A stretch of 64,000 nucleotides of DNA from Methylocaldum marinum (GCF_003584645.1 NZ_AP017928.1:4088501-4152500); one strand, 5' to 3'; shown: positions 16,520 through 26,979, counted from the first letter of the stretch. Notes: a model not told the origin generated them from the letters alone. Numbers and translations are program-made.

Positions 16520-19500
16520 TCAGGCACTTTCCGCTGCGGTGGCCAACAAGCGGGATAGCGCGTCGGGATCGACCGGTTTGACCAGATGGTAGTCCAGGCC
16601 GGCCTGCTCCGACGTACGGCGATCGTCTTCCGTACCGTAGCCGCTGATCGCCACCAGGAGCGCTTTTTCCATGTCGGGCAAGCTGCGTAGGCGTTTGGCC
16701 AGTTCATAGCCGTCCATGCCGGGCAATCCGATATCCAGTAACACGACTTCGGGCTTGAACTTTGCCGCGACGTTCAAGGCCATGGGCCCATCATACGCGA
16801 CTTCGACCGTGTGCCCGGCCGTGTTTACGATCAGGGCGGTACTCTCGGCTGCGTCGTGATTATCGTCGACCACCAGAACCTTGCGTGGAACCAGTACCAT
16901 CTCGGATTGCAGGACGCCAATATCCTGCGGGTCATGGTCGGCGCCGCGCCATAGCGGCAGATAGACGACGAATTCGCTGCCGCGACCGAGTCCGGCGCTT
17001 CTGGCTTCCACCCGACCGTGGTGCAGCTCGACCAGTCGGCGAACCAGCGTGAGTCCGATTCCCAGTCCGCCTTCCATGCGGTCCAGGCTTCTGTCGGCCT
17101 GCACGAAAAGATCGAAAATGTGCGGAAGGTCCTCGGGACCGATGCCCCGGCCGTCGTCGCGGATCCGTAGCACGGCTTCGTCGTTTTCGATTTGCAGCAT
17201 GACCTCGATGTGACCGCCGGGCGGGGTGTATTTAGCCGCGTTGGCGAGCAGGTTTTCCACGATCTGTTCCATGCGGGTCGGGTCCACTTTGACGAACAAT
17301 GGACGGCCCGGCAGATCCAGGGCGAGTTTATGCTTGCGCGAGTCGAGCTGGAGCCGGACGATTTCGAGAACGTGAACGATCAGCGGTACGAGATCGATTA
17401 CTTCTTCGCGCAACTCGATCTGGCCGCGGGTAATGCGTGCCACATCGAGCAGATCGTCGACGATGCGGGTGAGCTTGGTGAGCTGCCTGTCCATCATGGC
17501 GTGGATCTGCTTGACGGGAGCCTTGTCCGGGCCGGCGGTCCGAAGGATGTGAAGCCCGTTGCGAACCGGGGCGAGCGGATTGCGAAGCTCGTGCGCGAGC
17601 ATGGCCAGAAATTCGTCCTTTTGCCTGTGGGCTTCGCGCAAGGACTCCTCTATCTCCTTGCGCTCGGTGATGTCGCGATTGGTCTCGAGAACGAGAGGCG
17701 GCCGGTTGCGCTGGGCGACCACGGTGTTGCGGCTGTCGACCATGATTCGCTTTCCGGTGCGGGTGGTATGTACCACTTCGCCGACCCAGTGGCGGTCTCT
17801 CGCGAGGATGCGCTCGAACTCCTCCGAACTGATGCCGCGCTCGGTTTTCAGCAAGTCGTGGCTGACTTGCCCCAGTGCTTCGGAACGCTTATAGCCGTAA
17901 AGTTCTTCCGCGCCCCGGTTCCAATACCGGACGGTGCCGCCGAGTTCCCACATGAGAACGGCTTCGTGCGCCTGGTCCAGCGTCTCGCTTCGCTGCCTCA
18001 AGGCGGCTTCTATGCCGCGGCGTTCGGTGACATCCTGAATCGTCAGCAGGATCAGATCGTTCAGATGATCCTCTCCGAGCAGCTTATAAGCGCTCAGGTT
18101 GAGGATGCGTTCGCCGATCTCGGGATGTGTCTGGACGATTTCATAGTCCTCCAGGGTTCTTCCGCCCTGAGCCACCAGCTGGAGAGACTCCTTGATTTCC
18201 CGCCTGTCCCATAGACCGCTTCCGGTATCGCAGAGACAATTGTTGTGGATGGTTTCCGGTCCGGTCCGGAACATTTCGAAATAGGCCCGATTGGCGCGTT
18301 TTACCCGAAGGTCCCGATCGAGCACCACCAAGGCATCGCGCATGGTTCCGAGAATCGCCTCGTTGAAATCCCGCGCGGTCTTCAACGTGAGATTGACCTG
18401 GCTCAGCTCGTGATTGCGGACTCTCAGCGCTTCGTTCGCCGTGGCCAGTTCCTCGTTGGCGGATTGCAACTCCTGTTTGGCGGTTTCGAGCTCTTCGTTC
18501 GTGCTTTGGAACTCCTGGCGGGCGTACACGAGTTCTTGTTCCAGCAAGCTCATCTTTTCCTGGCAAGCGTTCCGGGCGTCGATAACCGATTGCAAATGGC
18601 GTCCCGTGGCCTCCAGCTCTCGTCTGAGCGCCTGCAACCGGAGCCGCTCTTCGGTCAGCGTGGACTTGAACCCCGGGCCGATTTGTCGCGCCAGAACCCA
18701 GGACAGTCGCCCAAACCAATCGGCCGCAATAGTGGTCGGAACCGGTGACGGCGAGTCTTCAAAAAGAATAAGGAAGAATTGTTCGGCCCCTTCGGCATCG
18801 CTGAGCGGCAGCACCTCGAACTGAATATGGCGTTCCCGGCCGTCGATACGAATGCGGATGTTTTGCCGCTTGGCGGCTTGTCCGGTCGACCGCGTTTCCT
18901 GAATGGCCTCCGATAGCTCGATAAAAAGATAGGTTTGCGTCAGACTTTTCAGATTGAGGCTTGCCGAACCCTGCTGATGCTCCAGAAAAAGCCCGGTATG
19001 ACCGCGAAACTGAAGTACGTTCAGATCGCCATCGACCAGGACTCCGGCGGGCACGTAACGCGCAAGCAGGATGTTGTCGGCCTGGCGCTGCACCAATCCG
19101 GGATCTTGTAAAGACGCAGCGGTTTCCGACAGCGTTTTTGCGGGTTGCGGTATCTTCTGCTCCTGGCCGCCGAAGTCCGACAACATTCGTCCGGGAATGT
19201 TCTTCCTCACGTATATGCTCCAATTTTTACTGATCGGTTCGAAAAGACGCGAACCTTGCGGACCAATATTTTCGGAAGGGCCTAGCGCCAGAAATTTACC
19301 CGGATTGAGTGCGTAATGAAAGGTCGACAAAACCTGTCTCTGCAAATCCGGATCCAGGTAAATCAGGAGATTGCAGCAGCTGATCAGATCGAGTTTGGAA
19401 AAGGGAGGATCGTGCGCCACGTTGTGTTCGGCGAATACGCACGCCTCTCTTATCGCCGGAATAACGTGATAATAGCCATCGATCCGGTTAAAGAAACGTC

Positions 19501-20656
19501 TGAGCCTTTGTTCGGAAATGTGAAACCGGATGCTCTCGGAGTAGCGTCCCGCGCGCGCCAGGCTGATGGCTTGCGGATTGATGTCACTGCCGAAAACCTG
19601 GATCGGAACGCTGGCCTGTTGCTCGTCCAGAAATTCGACCAGCCCCATGGCGATGGAATAGGCCTCTTCGCCGGTGGCGCAACCCGGCACCCAGATACGG
19701 AGCGGGCCGTTTGCAGATCGGTCTTTGAGCAGCCGGGGAAAGACTTCTCTCGTCAATCCCCGGAATGTCTCCGGGTCCCTGAAAAACGTGGTGACTCGAA
19801 TCAGGAAATCCTGGCACAGCGCTTCGACCTCGGCCGGTTGCTTCTGAAGCAGAGTCAGATAATCCGAGAGGCTATGGATTTTGTTGAGGGCCATTCGGCG
19901 CAAGAGCCGCCGTAAAATGGTTTTGCGTTTGTACTGGCTGAAATCGAGCCCGCAGGTAGCGAGGACGACGCGGAATACCTGCTTCAAGTCCTTTTCCCGG
20001 ATCGCCACGCTCTCCGGACCGTCAGCGCCGTTTTCGGCCCGCTGGCTCAGGTTGGAGAGTTCCCGCGCGATTTCCCGTGGCGGCAACACGTAGTCCACGC
20101 ATCCCATGCTGATGGCGTTGCGCGGCATGCCATCGAACCGGGCGGAGGATGGATCCTCGGCGAACGCGATGCCGCCTCCGGTCTTGATTGCCTTGAGCCC
20201 CTTGGCTCCGTCGGAACCGGTTCCCGACAGCACGATTCCGATCGCTTTTTTCCCAAGTTCGCGGGCCAGGGAAAGAAACAGATGATCGGCCGGCCGATGC
20301 GGCTGCAAAGGCACCCGCCGACGTTTAAGGCACAGGTGGCCGACGGAAACGCTGATGTCCGCGTCCGGCGGCATCACATAAATATGATCCGGTTTTATGG
20401 CCATTCCTTCGCGCCCCTCGATCACCGGCAGCCGTATGGAATTGGCCAGAATTTCCGGAAACTTGCTGTCGTGATCGGGGGAGAGATGCTGGGCGAGCAG
20501 GAAGGCGAATCCGATTCCGGGCTCGATAGCCTGAAAAAGGTTCTGCAGCGAGTTCAGTCCTCCCGCCGAAGCGCCTATGCCTACCATAATGGGGATTTGT
20601 TCCGTCGATCGCGAGCTATCGAGCTCGAGTGCCAGGTTTTCGCTTCCGCTGCTCAT
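16520..20656 (-). CDS. CheB-CheR-PAS hybrid histidine kinase with receiver
   Basis: A 1378-residue single-chain signalling protein. CheB methylesterase (about 22-200) keeps its Ser-His-Asp triad: GASAGG S30, AQHLSP H57, SGTGSDG D149. CheR methyltransferase (about 225-480) has KRKTILRRLLRRM and GCATGEEAYSIAM. A long coiled coil (about 690-770) and two PAS domains follow. The kinase has HisKA EFLAMLAHELRNPL and HATPase motifs ENLLANAAKY, RDDGRGIG and GGLGIGL. The receiver has VVDDN, phospho-Asp in LLDIGLPGMDG and Lys in VKPVDP. No chemoreceptor gene is near. It begins 30 bp after batD, so it may be the last gene of that operon. Confidence 0.95.
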   Translation of the reverse strand: MSSGSENLALELDSSRSTEQIPIMVGIGASAGGLNSLQNLFQAIEPGIGFAFLLAQHLSPDHDSKFPEILANSIRLPVIEGREGMAIKPDHIYVMPPDADISVSVGHLCLKRRRVPLQPHRPADHLFLSLARELGKKAIGIVLSGTGSDGAKGLKAIKTGGGIAFAEDPSSARFDGMPRNAISMGCVDYVLPPREIARELSNLSQRAENGADGPESVAIREKDLKQVFRVVLATCGLDFSQYKRKTILRRLLRRMALNKIHSLSDYLTLLQKQPAEVEALCQDFLIRVTTFFRDPETFRGLTREVFPRLLKDRSANGPLRIWVPGCATGEEAYSIAMGLVEFLDEQQASVPIQVFGSDINPQAISLARAGRYSESIRFHISEQRLRRFFNRIDGYYHVIPAIREACVFAEHNVAHDPPFSKLDLISCCNLLIYLDPDLQRQVLSTFHYALNPGKFLALGPSENIGPQGSRLFEPISKNWSIYVRKNIPGRMLSDFGGQEQKIPQPAKTLSETAASLQDPGLVQRQADNILLARYVPAGVLVDGDLNVLQFRGHTGLFLEHQQGSASLNLKSLTQTYLFIELSEAIQETRSTGQAAKRQNIRIRIDGRERHIQFEVLPLSDAEGAEQFFLILFEDSPSPVPTTIAADWFGRLSWVLARQIGPGFKSTLTEERLRLQALRRELEATGRHLQSVIDARNACQEKMSLLEQELVYARQEFQSTNEELETAKQELQSANEELATANEALRVRNHELSQVNLTLKTARDFNEAILGTMRDALVVLDRDLRVKRANRAYFEMFRTGPETIHNNCLCDTGSGLWDRREIKESLQLVAQGGRTLEDYEIVQTHPEIGERILNLSAYKLLGEDHLNDLILLTIQDVTERRGIEAALRQRSETLDQAHEAVLMWELGGTVRYWNRGAEELYGYKRSEALGQVSHDLLKTERGISSEEFERILARDRHWVGEVVHTTRTGKRIMVDSRNTVVAQRNRPPLVLETNRDITERKEIEESLREAHRQKDEFLAMLAHELRNPLAPVRNGLHILRTAGPDKAPVKQIHAMMDRQLTKLTRIVDDLLDVARITRGQIELREEVIDLVPLIVHVLEIVRLQLDSRKHKLALDLPGRPLFVKVDPTRMEQIVENLLANAAKYTPPGGHIEVMLQIENDEAVLRIRDDGRGIGPEDLPHIFDLFVQADRSLDRMEGGLGIGLTLVRRLVELHHGRVEARSAGLGRGSEFVVYLPLWRGADHDPQDIGVLQSEMVLVPRKVLVVDDNHDAAESTALIVNTAGHTVEVAYDGPMALNVAAKFKPEVVLLDIGLPGMDGYELAKRLRSLPDMEKALLVAISGYGTEDDRRTSEQAGLDYHLVKPVDPDALSRLLATAAESA

Positions 20657-20686
20657 CCGTGTTACCGATATAGGTCAGATTTCGGC

Positions 20687-22501
20687 TCAAAGCTTGTATA
20701 AAGGCTCCAGGTCTCCGGCTACCGGCCGCTCGCCGGTCCTGGAAACGGCCGCCGGGACAGACCGGAAAGCGGCCCACAGGGCCTGCCCTTCCCAAACCGA
20801 TTCCGGATCCCGGTAAAGTGTGCGGTTGAGCCGCCCGACTTCACGAGCCAATTCCCCGGAGCAGCGGCGCTCCAGGTCATCCAGGCCCATCGGGCAGGCC
20901 GAAGGCCAGCGCCGCTCTGCCCAGTCCAAGAGAGCCTGGCGCGCCGCCGCGGGGTCGTTGGTCCGGCAGGCCGTTTTCAAAGCCTCCACGGCGGCGCGTT
21001 CCGAGCGCGAATCGTCCAGCGGCCGCGCGGCCGGAGGTTGTCCGCGCTTTCGGCCGAGCCACCACGCCCCGGCGGTTGCCAGCCAGCCCAGGCCGAACAG
21101 CAGGCTCAGCCAAAACCATAATCCGCCGACTGCCGGCAGCTCGCCCAAGGGCGAAGATGGCCGTTGTACCGGCGCAGCCGGCGTTCCGGCACCGGTGGCC
21201 GGCAAGGCAGGCGCGGGGGGCGCAGCCGGTTCCGGTGCTTGAGCTCCGGGTAGTACGGTCAGGGTTCGTTCGGAAAGTCGTGCGATCTCCATGCGCTCCG
21301 TCTTGGTGTTCCACCAGGGGATTTCGATCGCCGGCATCGGATAGGTCCCGGAGCGGGCGGGAATCAATGCAATTTTCTCCTGGCGGACGCTGGCAAGGCC
21401 GGTTGTCAGTTTTTCCTCGTTCAGCAGCGGCTGATCGGGATAGCGTTTGATGTCGGCAGGCAATCCCTTCGACACCTGGGGCTCCAATTCGGGCAGCAAG
21501 CCCACGGTCGCCCCGTCGGCCCGTACGGTGATGGTGCGGGTGATCGGCTCGCCCGCCGCAGGTCGAGGGGGATTCTGTGACCAGGAGTCTTGGATTTCCA
21601 GGCGTTCGGCCGGCAGCCAGTGCCTGCCGGCAAATACCGCCGGAATCGGCCGGACGTCCAGAGTCAGCGAATCCGAATGCGCGCGCAAGACGCGCGACGA
21701 ATGGCTGAAGAACTGATTGAAGATCGAGCGTCCGCCGACCGCGCTTCGCGCCTCGATGGTCACGGGGTCCAAGAGAAGAGTTCCGCTCTTCTGCGGGAAG
21801 ACGGCGTATTTCCGTTCGACCGCCGTGTATTGAATGCCGTTGCGACGGGTATTGTAGCGCCTATCGTCGCCGAGCTTCTGAATCAGAGCCTGGTCGGCCG
21901 AGGGCTCGCTGAGATTGGCGTTGCTGAAGTGGATGCGGCTCAACACGCGAATCGTGTAAATCACCTGCGCCTGCACAAAAGGATTTTTCGGCTCGGCCTC
22001 GACTTCGAGGAAAATATCTTCGCCGTTGCCACCCACGGTCGAAGGCGGCGATCCGCCGATCCGGACAGTGAAGGCTTGGGATCGATCGGCCCCGAACGCG
22101 ATGGGTGGAACCGTCAGCGTGCCTACCCGTTTCGACATGACCGTCACCTGCCACTCGGTACGTTTGCTGAAACGTCCGTTGATGAGGGAAATTTGGCTGC
22201 TTTGCGATTGGCCCAGAACATGGAAGTCCTTTTCGAGGGGCGTGAAGTCCGGATCGTCGTCGGGCGCTTTTTCGCTGGAAAAGATCAGCGTGAAGGATTC
22301 GTTCAGCGGCACCGGATCGCGGTCGGCGGTCACGCTGATGTCCGCCGCCGAAACCATCCCCGCGGGGAACAGGAAGATTAGGGGCCATAGACGGAGTAAC
22401 CCGAGGAAAACCGACAGCAGCCGATGGCCGTCGGGGCGGAAACTCGGGGCGGCGGGATACCGCCGGAGAGAACCGGAATGGGCAAAAGAGAGGTCGCTCA
22501 T
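20687..22501 (-). CDS. batD: BatD-family protein
   Basis: A 604-residue membrane-anchored periplasmic protein. A hydrophobic signal/anchor (LLRLWPLIFLFPAGMVSA, about 32-50) precedes a tandem beta-sandwich region starting ADISVTADRDPVPLNESFTLIF, typical of BatD. A second membrane segment (WFWLSLLFGLGWLATAGAWWLG) and a cytoplasmic tail follow. Its ATG overlaps the stop of batB/C by 4 bp (ATGA), so translation is coupled; the frame is open upstream of this but that is inside batB/C. The Bat proteins were named for aerotolerance in Bacteroides; the molecular role here is unknown. Confidence 0.9.
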   Translation of the reverse strand: MSDLSFAHSGSLRRYPAAPSFRPDGHRLLSVFLGLLRLWPLIFLFPAGMVSAADISVTADRDPVPLNESFTLIFSSEKAPDDDPDFTPLEKDFHVLGQSQSSQISLINGRFSKRTEWQVTVMSKRVGTLTVPPIAFGADRSQAFTVRIGGSPPSTVGGNGEDIFLEVEAEPKNPFVQAQVIYTIRVLSRIHFSNANLSEPSADQALIQKLGDDRRYNTRRNGIQYTAVERKYAVFPQKSGTLLLDPVTIEARSAVGGRSIFNQFFSHSSRVLRAHSDSLTLDVRPIPAVFAGRHWLPAERLEIQDSWSQNPPRPAAGEPITRTITVRADGATVGLLPELEPQVSKGLPADIKRYPDQPLLNEEKLTTGLASVRQEKIALIPARSGTYPMPAIEIPWWNTKTERMEIARLSERTLTVLPGAQAPEPAAPPAPALPATGAGTPAAPVQRPSSPLGELPAVGGLWFWLSLLFGLGWLATAGAWWLGRKRGQPPAARPLDDSRSERAAVEALKTACRTNDPAAARQALLDWAERRWPSACPMGLDDLERRCSGELAREVGRLNRTLYRDPESVWEGQALWAAFRSVPAAVSRTGERPVAGDLEPLYKL

Positions 22502-24339
22502 GGTCTGGGTTCCGTGCCTTGAGTCCGTTGTCGTTGCATGTGCTGATAATAGAACTTGCGTTTCAGAAGGCCGCCCGGATCGTCGGGGATACGCCGCAAC
22601 CATTGCTCCTCGGCTTGCCGGGATTCGTCGGTGCTTCCGGTTTCCGCTGCTGCGGCGGCCCTGTCCTCGCCCGACTCTCCGTCCTCTGCGCGGTCCGCCG
22701 CATGGTCCGGAGCACGATCCGGTTCGGCATCGGGCTGTTGCTGTGCCTGGCTTTCCCGTCCGGATGCGCCTTCGGGGCGCTCGCTTTTGCCGTCTGACCC
22801 GTCGTCCTTGGACCGGGCGCCGTTTTCCCCGGCATCTTGCTCGTGGGAATCGCCGCCTTTGGCTTGCCGGTCCCGGTCGTCCGATTGTTCCTGAGGCGAT
22901 TGCGCGGATTTGGAATCGGAGTCCGAATCCGAATCTTCGGGATGGTTTTGTTTCTCTTTCTGTTGCTGCTGTTGCTGTTGTTCCAGGGCCTTTTCGACGA
23001 GTTCCTTGTTATAGCGGGCATCCGCGTTTTCCGGATCGAGCTCCAGAGCACTCCGGTAAGCCTTGATGGCTTCCTGGTAGCGGCCCTGCCGAGCAAGGGC
23101 ATTGCCGCGATTATAATGGCCGTCCGCGGAAGTCGGTTTTTCCAGGAGCTTGGCCGCCTCCTCGTACTGTCCTGCCTTGTACCGGGCTGCCGCTTTCCAT
23201 TCCGGGTTCTCGAACTTGCCGGCCGCGGCTTCGTATTTCTCGGCTTGAAAAGCTTGTCGAGCTTGCTGGTCGGGGGTCCGCCACAGGCCTTTCCAGTCCA
23301 GTGCCTGGGCGTCATGCGGAACCGGGACGGTCAAGACCAAAAGCCAGACGGCGATCCATCCCCGCCGGAACGACAAGGCCGCGAGCGGCAGGAGTGCCAG
23401 CAGCAGCCAGACGCCATGTTCTTCCCACTGATCCACACGCAGGCTCTTTTCGTTTTGAGTATCGGTTGCCGCATGCTGTTCGAAAAAACCCATGAGGGCG
23501 TCGAGATCGGAAGCGTCGGTCGTGAGATTCCAATAGATGCCGCCCCCGGCCCGGGTCAGCTTCCGTAATGCCGCGCTATCGAGCCGCGGAACCACGATGT
23601 TGCCGGTGTGATCCTTCAGGAACCCGCCTTCCGGAAGCGGCACGGGCGCGCCCTCTTCGGTTCCGGCGCCCAGCACCGAGATGCGGTAGCCGTCCGATTT
23701 CAGCCGGTGTGCAATCTCCTCCGCCGCGGCCGCCCGCTCCCCGGCAGAGATCAGCAGGATGTCGCCGGATCGCAAGCCGGCCTGGCTCAACAGCCTGGCG
23801 GCGGATTCCAGTGCCAGGTCGATGCGCTCCCCCCGGACCGGCATCAAGCGGGTGTCGAGGGCGAAAAGCTGCGCCGAGATGGTGGCCGCATCGTCGGTCA
23901 GCGGCGTCACGGTAAACGCATCGCCGGCATAGACCACCAGAGCGGTCTGGCCGTCCTTGCGCGCTCTTAGAAGGTCGGCGATCTTGTAGCGGGCGCGCTC
24001 CAGGCGGCTCGGCTTGAGGTCGGCGGCGTCCATGGACGAAGAAAGATCGAGTACGATGACGACGGCGGCGATATTGCGGAAAGCCGGCGCGGGCAGTCGT
24101 TCCCAAACCGGCCCGGCCAGGGCGAGAATGGCCGCGAGGCCGCCCAGGGCGGCGATGAGCAGCGGGTAAAATCCGGCTCGGCCTTCCCGGCCGATAAGCA
24201 CATAAGGCAGCAGTGCTTCGTCGCAGATGTGCTTCCAGCCCCCGCTTCTGCGGCGGCGCCGGTAGAGCCTCCAAAGCAGTGCCGCCAGCGGAAGGATGGC
24301 GAGAAGCCACCAGGGTCTCAAGAAATGGAAATCGGTCAT
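22498..24339 (-). CDS. BatB-BatC fusion: VWA domain plus TPR protein
   Basis: A 613-residue inner-membrane protein combining what are two genes in many Bat operons. N-terminal membrane helices flank a von Willebrand A domain with the MIDAS motif DLSSSM (about 93-98). A third helix follows near 325, then TPR repeats (HYNRGNALARQGRYQEAIKAYRSALELDPENADARYN). The last 160 residues are a low-complexity tail rich in Gln, Glu, Asp, Ser and Lys, as in BatC. A TTG 6 bp upstream was rejected in favour of the ATG at 24339. It lies between batA and batD. Confidence 0.9.
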   Translation of the reverse strand: MTDFHFLRPWWLLAILPLAALLWRLYRRRRRSGGWKHICDEALLPYVLIGREGRAGFYPLLIAALGGLAAILALAGPVWERLPAPAFRNIAAVVIVLDLSSSMDAADLKPSRLERARYKIADLLRARKDGQTALVVYAGDAFTVTPLTDDAATISAQLFALDTRLMPVRGERIDLALESAARLLSQAGLRSGDILLISAGERAAAAEEIAHRLKSDGYRISVLGAGTEEGAPVPLPEGGFLKDHTGNIVVPRLDSAALRKLTRAGGGIYWNLTTDASDLDALMGFFEQHAATDTQNEKSLRVDQWEEHGVWLLLALLPLAALSFRRGWIAVWLLVLTVPVPHDAQALDWKGLWRTPDQQARQAFQAEKYEAAAGKFENPEWKAAARYKAGQYEEAAKLLEKPTSADGHYNRGNALARQGRYQEAIKAYRSALELDPENADARYNKELVEKALEQQQQQQQKEKQNHPEDSDSDSDSKSAQSPQEQSDDRDRQAKGGDSHEQDAGENGARSKDDGSDGKSERPEGASGRESQAQQQPDAEPDRAPDHAADRAEDGESGEDRAAAAAETGSTDESRQAEEQWLRRIPDDPGGLLKRKFYYQHMQRQRTQGTEPRP

Positions 24340-24414
24340 GGGCAATCGTTGTCGCGATTCATCGCTTCAGACGGCGAAAATATCGTCGCCAGCAGCAGGT
24401 TTTGACACGGCATT

Positions 24415-25395
24415 TCATTCCCGCAGTTTGGTTACGGCCAAAAGGCCCGCCAGCAGCAGCGCGGCGGCCAGGGGCCAGGGATAGAGCTCGGTCCGCGGCC
24501 GGTAAAAATGTCTTGCCCGCTCCACCGGCTCCAGTTCGTCCAGGAGCTGGTAAATGTGTTCGAGTTCGTTGGTATCCCGCGCCCGGAAATAGCGGCCGCC
24601 GGTTTTTTCGGCGATCGCATTCATGGTTTCTTCGTCGAGATCCTGGGATGGGTTTACCCGCCGGGTGCCGAAAAGATCGTTGACCACCATCTGATCCGCC
24701 CCGACGCCGATCGTGTAGATTTTCAGCTTTTCCCGCGCCGCGACCTCGGCCGCCTGCAGGGGCGAAACCGCGCCGGCGGTATTGGCTCCGTCGCTGAGCA
24801 GGATCAACACCCGCTGGTCCGCGGGGTTGTCCCTGAGACGCTTGGCGGCGAGTCCAATGGCGTCGCCGATGGCGGTCTTGTCGCCGGCGAGCCCGATGAC
24901 GGCCTCGTCCAGCAGTATGTGCACCGTGGTGCGATCGAAGGTCAACGGCGCCTGCAGGTAGGCCCGTTCGCCGAACAGGATCAGGCCGATACGGTCGCCC
25001 ACGCGCCGTTCGATGAACTGCCCGGCCACCCATTGCGTTGCGGTCAGGCGATCCACGGATCGTCCGTGCAGGAAAAAATCCTCGATTTCCATGCTGCCGG
25101 AAAGATCGACCGCCAGCATCAGGTCTCGGCCGCTCACGGCCTGTTCGATGGGATCGCCGAGCCACTGCGGACGTGCCGCGGCGCCGACCAGCAAAACCCA
25201 GCCGGCGACGGCAATCCACAAGGCATGCGGTTTGCCCTGCTTGACGCCCTGATTCGAGGGGAGTCCGTCCAGTTCCTCGAGAAACGGCGTACGCAGCGCC
25301 GCGCCGCCGGCGTCCGCTGCCGCGGGCAAGGCGCGGCGGATCAGCCAGGGCAAGGGTAAAACCAGAAAGACCCAGATCCAGACGAATTCGATCAT
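24415..25395 (-). CDS. batA: BatA-type VWA-domain membrane protein
   Basis: A 326-residue protein with an N-terminal helix (IWVFLVLPLPWLI), a second near 62-75, a VWA domain with MIDAS DLSGSME (about 95-101), the TxxxD-type DKTAIGDAIGLA and LLSDGANTAG metal-site loops, and a C-terminal anchor (LAAALLLAGLLAVTKL). The domain order matches BatA. It lies 75 bp upstream of batB/C. No MoxR ATPase gene, which often heads such operons, is present here. Confidence 0.92.
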   Translation of the reverse strand: MIEFVWIWVFLVLPLPWLIRRALPAAADAGGAALRTPFLEELDGLPSNQGVKQGKPHALWIAVAGWVLLVGAAARPQWLGDPIEQAVSGRDLMLAVDLSGSMEIEDFFLHGRSVDRLTATQWVAGQFIERRVGDRIGLILFGERAYLQAPLTFDRTTVHILLDEAVIGLAGDKTAIGDAIGLAAKRLRDNPADQRVLILLSDGANTAGAVSPLQAAEVAAREKLKIYTIGVGADQMVVNDLFGTRRVNPSQDLDEETMNAIAEKTGGRYFRARDTNELEHIYQLLDELEPVERARHFYRPRTELYPWPLAAALLLAGLLAVTKLRE

Positions 25396-25510
25396 TCCAA
25401 AAAACGGCGGTTAGCGGCTTCACCCGAAAGGTGAAACCGGCATCGGTGGAAGACAGGACGGTCGGAATCCATAAGGCTTTTATACTCCATTCAGCGGCCA
25501 TTTGCCGGTT

Positions 25511-26026
25511 CTAGGATCGCGGCTCCGTGGCTGCCCGACCGGGGGCGGAGACTTTTCGAGGCGGTGCGACGTCGGTCGGCAGGGCCTTCAGCCATTCCCG
25601 GCAAAGCGTTATCAGGCTGTCCATATCCGCATCGCCCACCGGCCGGTATGGCGCATCCAGCAGAGCTCGGCCGACACCCCGGGAAAAGCGGGGTTCGCCG
25701 AGCGGCCGGTCGAGCCATTCCAGCCAGGCTTCGCCGGTCAGTCCGGCCACCTCCTGGCGAGGGAAGGCGCTTATGCCGGCACGGCGCAGCAGGACCGACA
25801 GTCTTCTCAACTTTTCGGTCATGCCCGTGGAAGAGTCCATTTGCAGCGCATCCAGTTCCCGCAAAGCGAGCTTCGCCACGGTGACCCGGCGCCGCCGGCG
25901 AACCAGCCCTGCCACCGCGGCGATCAGCAAGACAACCGTGGCCGACACGATCCACCACCCAATTGCGGGCGGCCACCAGCCGATCGGGTCCGGAAGATGA
26001 ATATCGCGTAAGGGCAAGGGTTCCAT
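25511..26026 (-). CDS. DUF4381 membrane protein of the Bat operon
   Basis: A 171-residue single-pass protein: LPLRDIHLPDPIGWWPPAIGWW at the N-terminus is the DUF4381 signature, followed by one helix (VSATVVLLIAAVAGLV), an RRRRR stop-transfer and a cytoplasmic helical domain. DUF4381 genes sit between DUF58 and batA genes in many proteobacteria, exactly as here. The start is 2 bp beyond the DUF58 stop, so they are coupled. Function unknown. Confidence 0.88.
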   Translation of the reverse strand: MEPLPLRDIHLPDPIGWWPPAIGWWIVSATVVLLIAAVAGLVRRRRRVTVAKLALRELDALQMDSSTGMTEKLRRLSVLLRRAGISAFPRQEVAGLTGEAWLEWLDRPLGEPRFSRGVGRALLDAPYRPVGDADMDSLITLCREWLKALPTDVAPPRKVSAPGRAATEPRS

Positions 26027-26028
26027 GG

Positions 26029-26979
26029 CTAAAAATGGTAAAGCGAGCGACGGCTGCCTTGCTGCAGGACCAGAAAGGGCTCGTCGGTGGTGCGGCAGTA
26101 AACGAGGCGTATGCCGTGGCGCCGGGCCAGGTCGGCCAAGCGTTCCTCGCGCTCCCGGAAGGCGCGCTCGTAGATGTCGACGGTTCGCCCATCGGCGTTC
26201 AGCAAAACGTCACGGCGCCCGTCGCTGAACCGGTGTGGCCCCAGGGGCAGGCGTTCCTCCAAGGGGTCGGAAATGAACACCAGCACCAGGTCGCAGTGTC
26301 GGGACAGGCGGCCCAAGCCGGCTTCGCCGGCGGGCGTCAAATGACGGAAGTCGCTGAATAGGAACACCAGGCTGCCGGGACGGGCATGGCGCGGCAGGCG
26401 AACCAGGGCGTCCTGCAAGGCGGCTTCCGGCGCGATCGGGTTCCGGGGGGACGCCTGGTCGACCAGCAATTTGAGGAGCCTCAATACCGCGCGGTGGCCG
26501 TGCTCCGGTTTGAGCTCGACGCTTTCGGTTTCGGAAAAAATCTGCCCGCCGATGCGGTCGCCGTGGCGGCGGGCGCTCCAGGCGATGAGGGCGGCGAGCC
26601 GGGCGGCCATGGCCGATTTGAACATGCCCCGGGTTGCGAAGAACATCGCCGAGCGGTAGTCCACGGTCAGGAATACCGGCCTTTCCCGTTCTTCCCGGAA
26701 AAGCTTGGTATGCGGCTTGCCGGTGCGGGCCGTGACGCGCCAGTCGAGGTTGCGCACGTCGTCGCCATGGGTGTAGGGCCGGGTTTCGTCGAACTCCATG
26801 CCGCGCCCCTTGAACGTCGAGAGATATTGTCCGCTCTGCAGGGCGCGGGCAGTCGGCCGGGCGAGCGTCAGTCCCGCCGCCGGCTGGCTGAGTCGGATCA
26901 GATCCTCGAGCGTCGGACGGACCAGGGAGTGGCCGGTCGACGTCGTAGCCGGAAAGCTCGGAGGCGATGGAGTGGCCAT
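26029..26979 (-). CDS. DUF58-domain protein of the Bat/MoxR cluster
   Basis: A 316-residue soluble protein with the DUF58 signature RPYTHGDDVRNLDWRVTARTGKPHTKLFREERE (about 88-120), followed by a VWA-like fold (VFLTVDYRSAM, GSLVFLFSDFRHL). DUF58 proteins are partners of MoxR AAA+ ATPases, although none is encoded in this operon. It begins 14 bp after hemW, suggesting that hemW heads the same transcript. Confidence 0.92.
   Translation of the reverse strand: MATPSPPSFPATTSTGHSLVRPTLEDLIRLSQPAAGLTLARPTARALQSGQYLSTFKGRGMEFDETRPYTHGDDVRNLDWRVTARTGKPHTKLFREERERPVFLTVDYRSAMFFATRGMFKSAMAARLAALIAWSARRHGDRIGGQIFSETESVELKPEHGHRAVLRLLKLLVDQASPRNPIAPEAALQDALVRLPRHARPGSLVFLFSDFRHLTPAGEAGLGRLSRHCDLVLVFISDPLEERLPLGPHRFSDGRRDVLLNADGRTVDIYERAFREREERLADLARRHGIRLVYCRTTDEPFLVLQQGSRRSLYHF

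Noticed and set aside
24359..25501. 380-codon minus-strand frame over batA
   Set aside because: Out-of-frame shadow; the batA frame carries the MIDAS motif and membrane helices.
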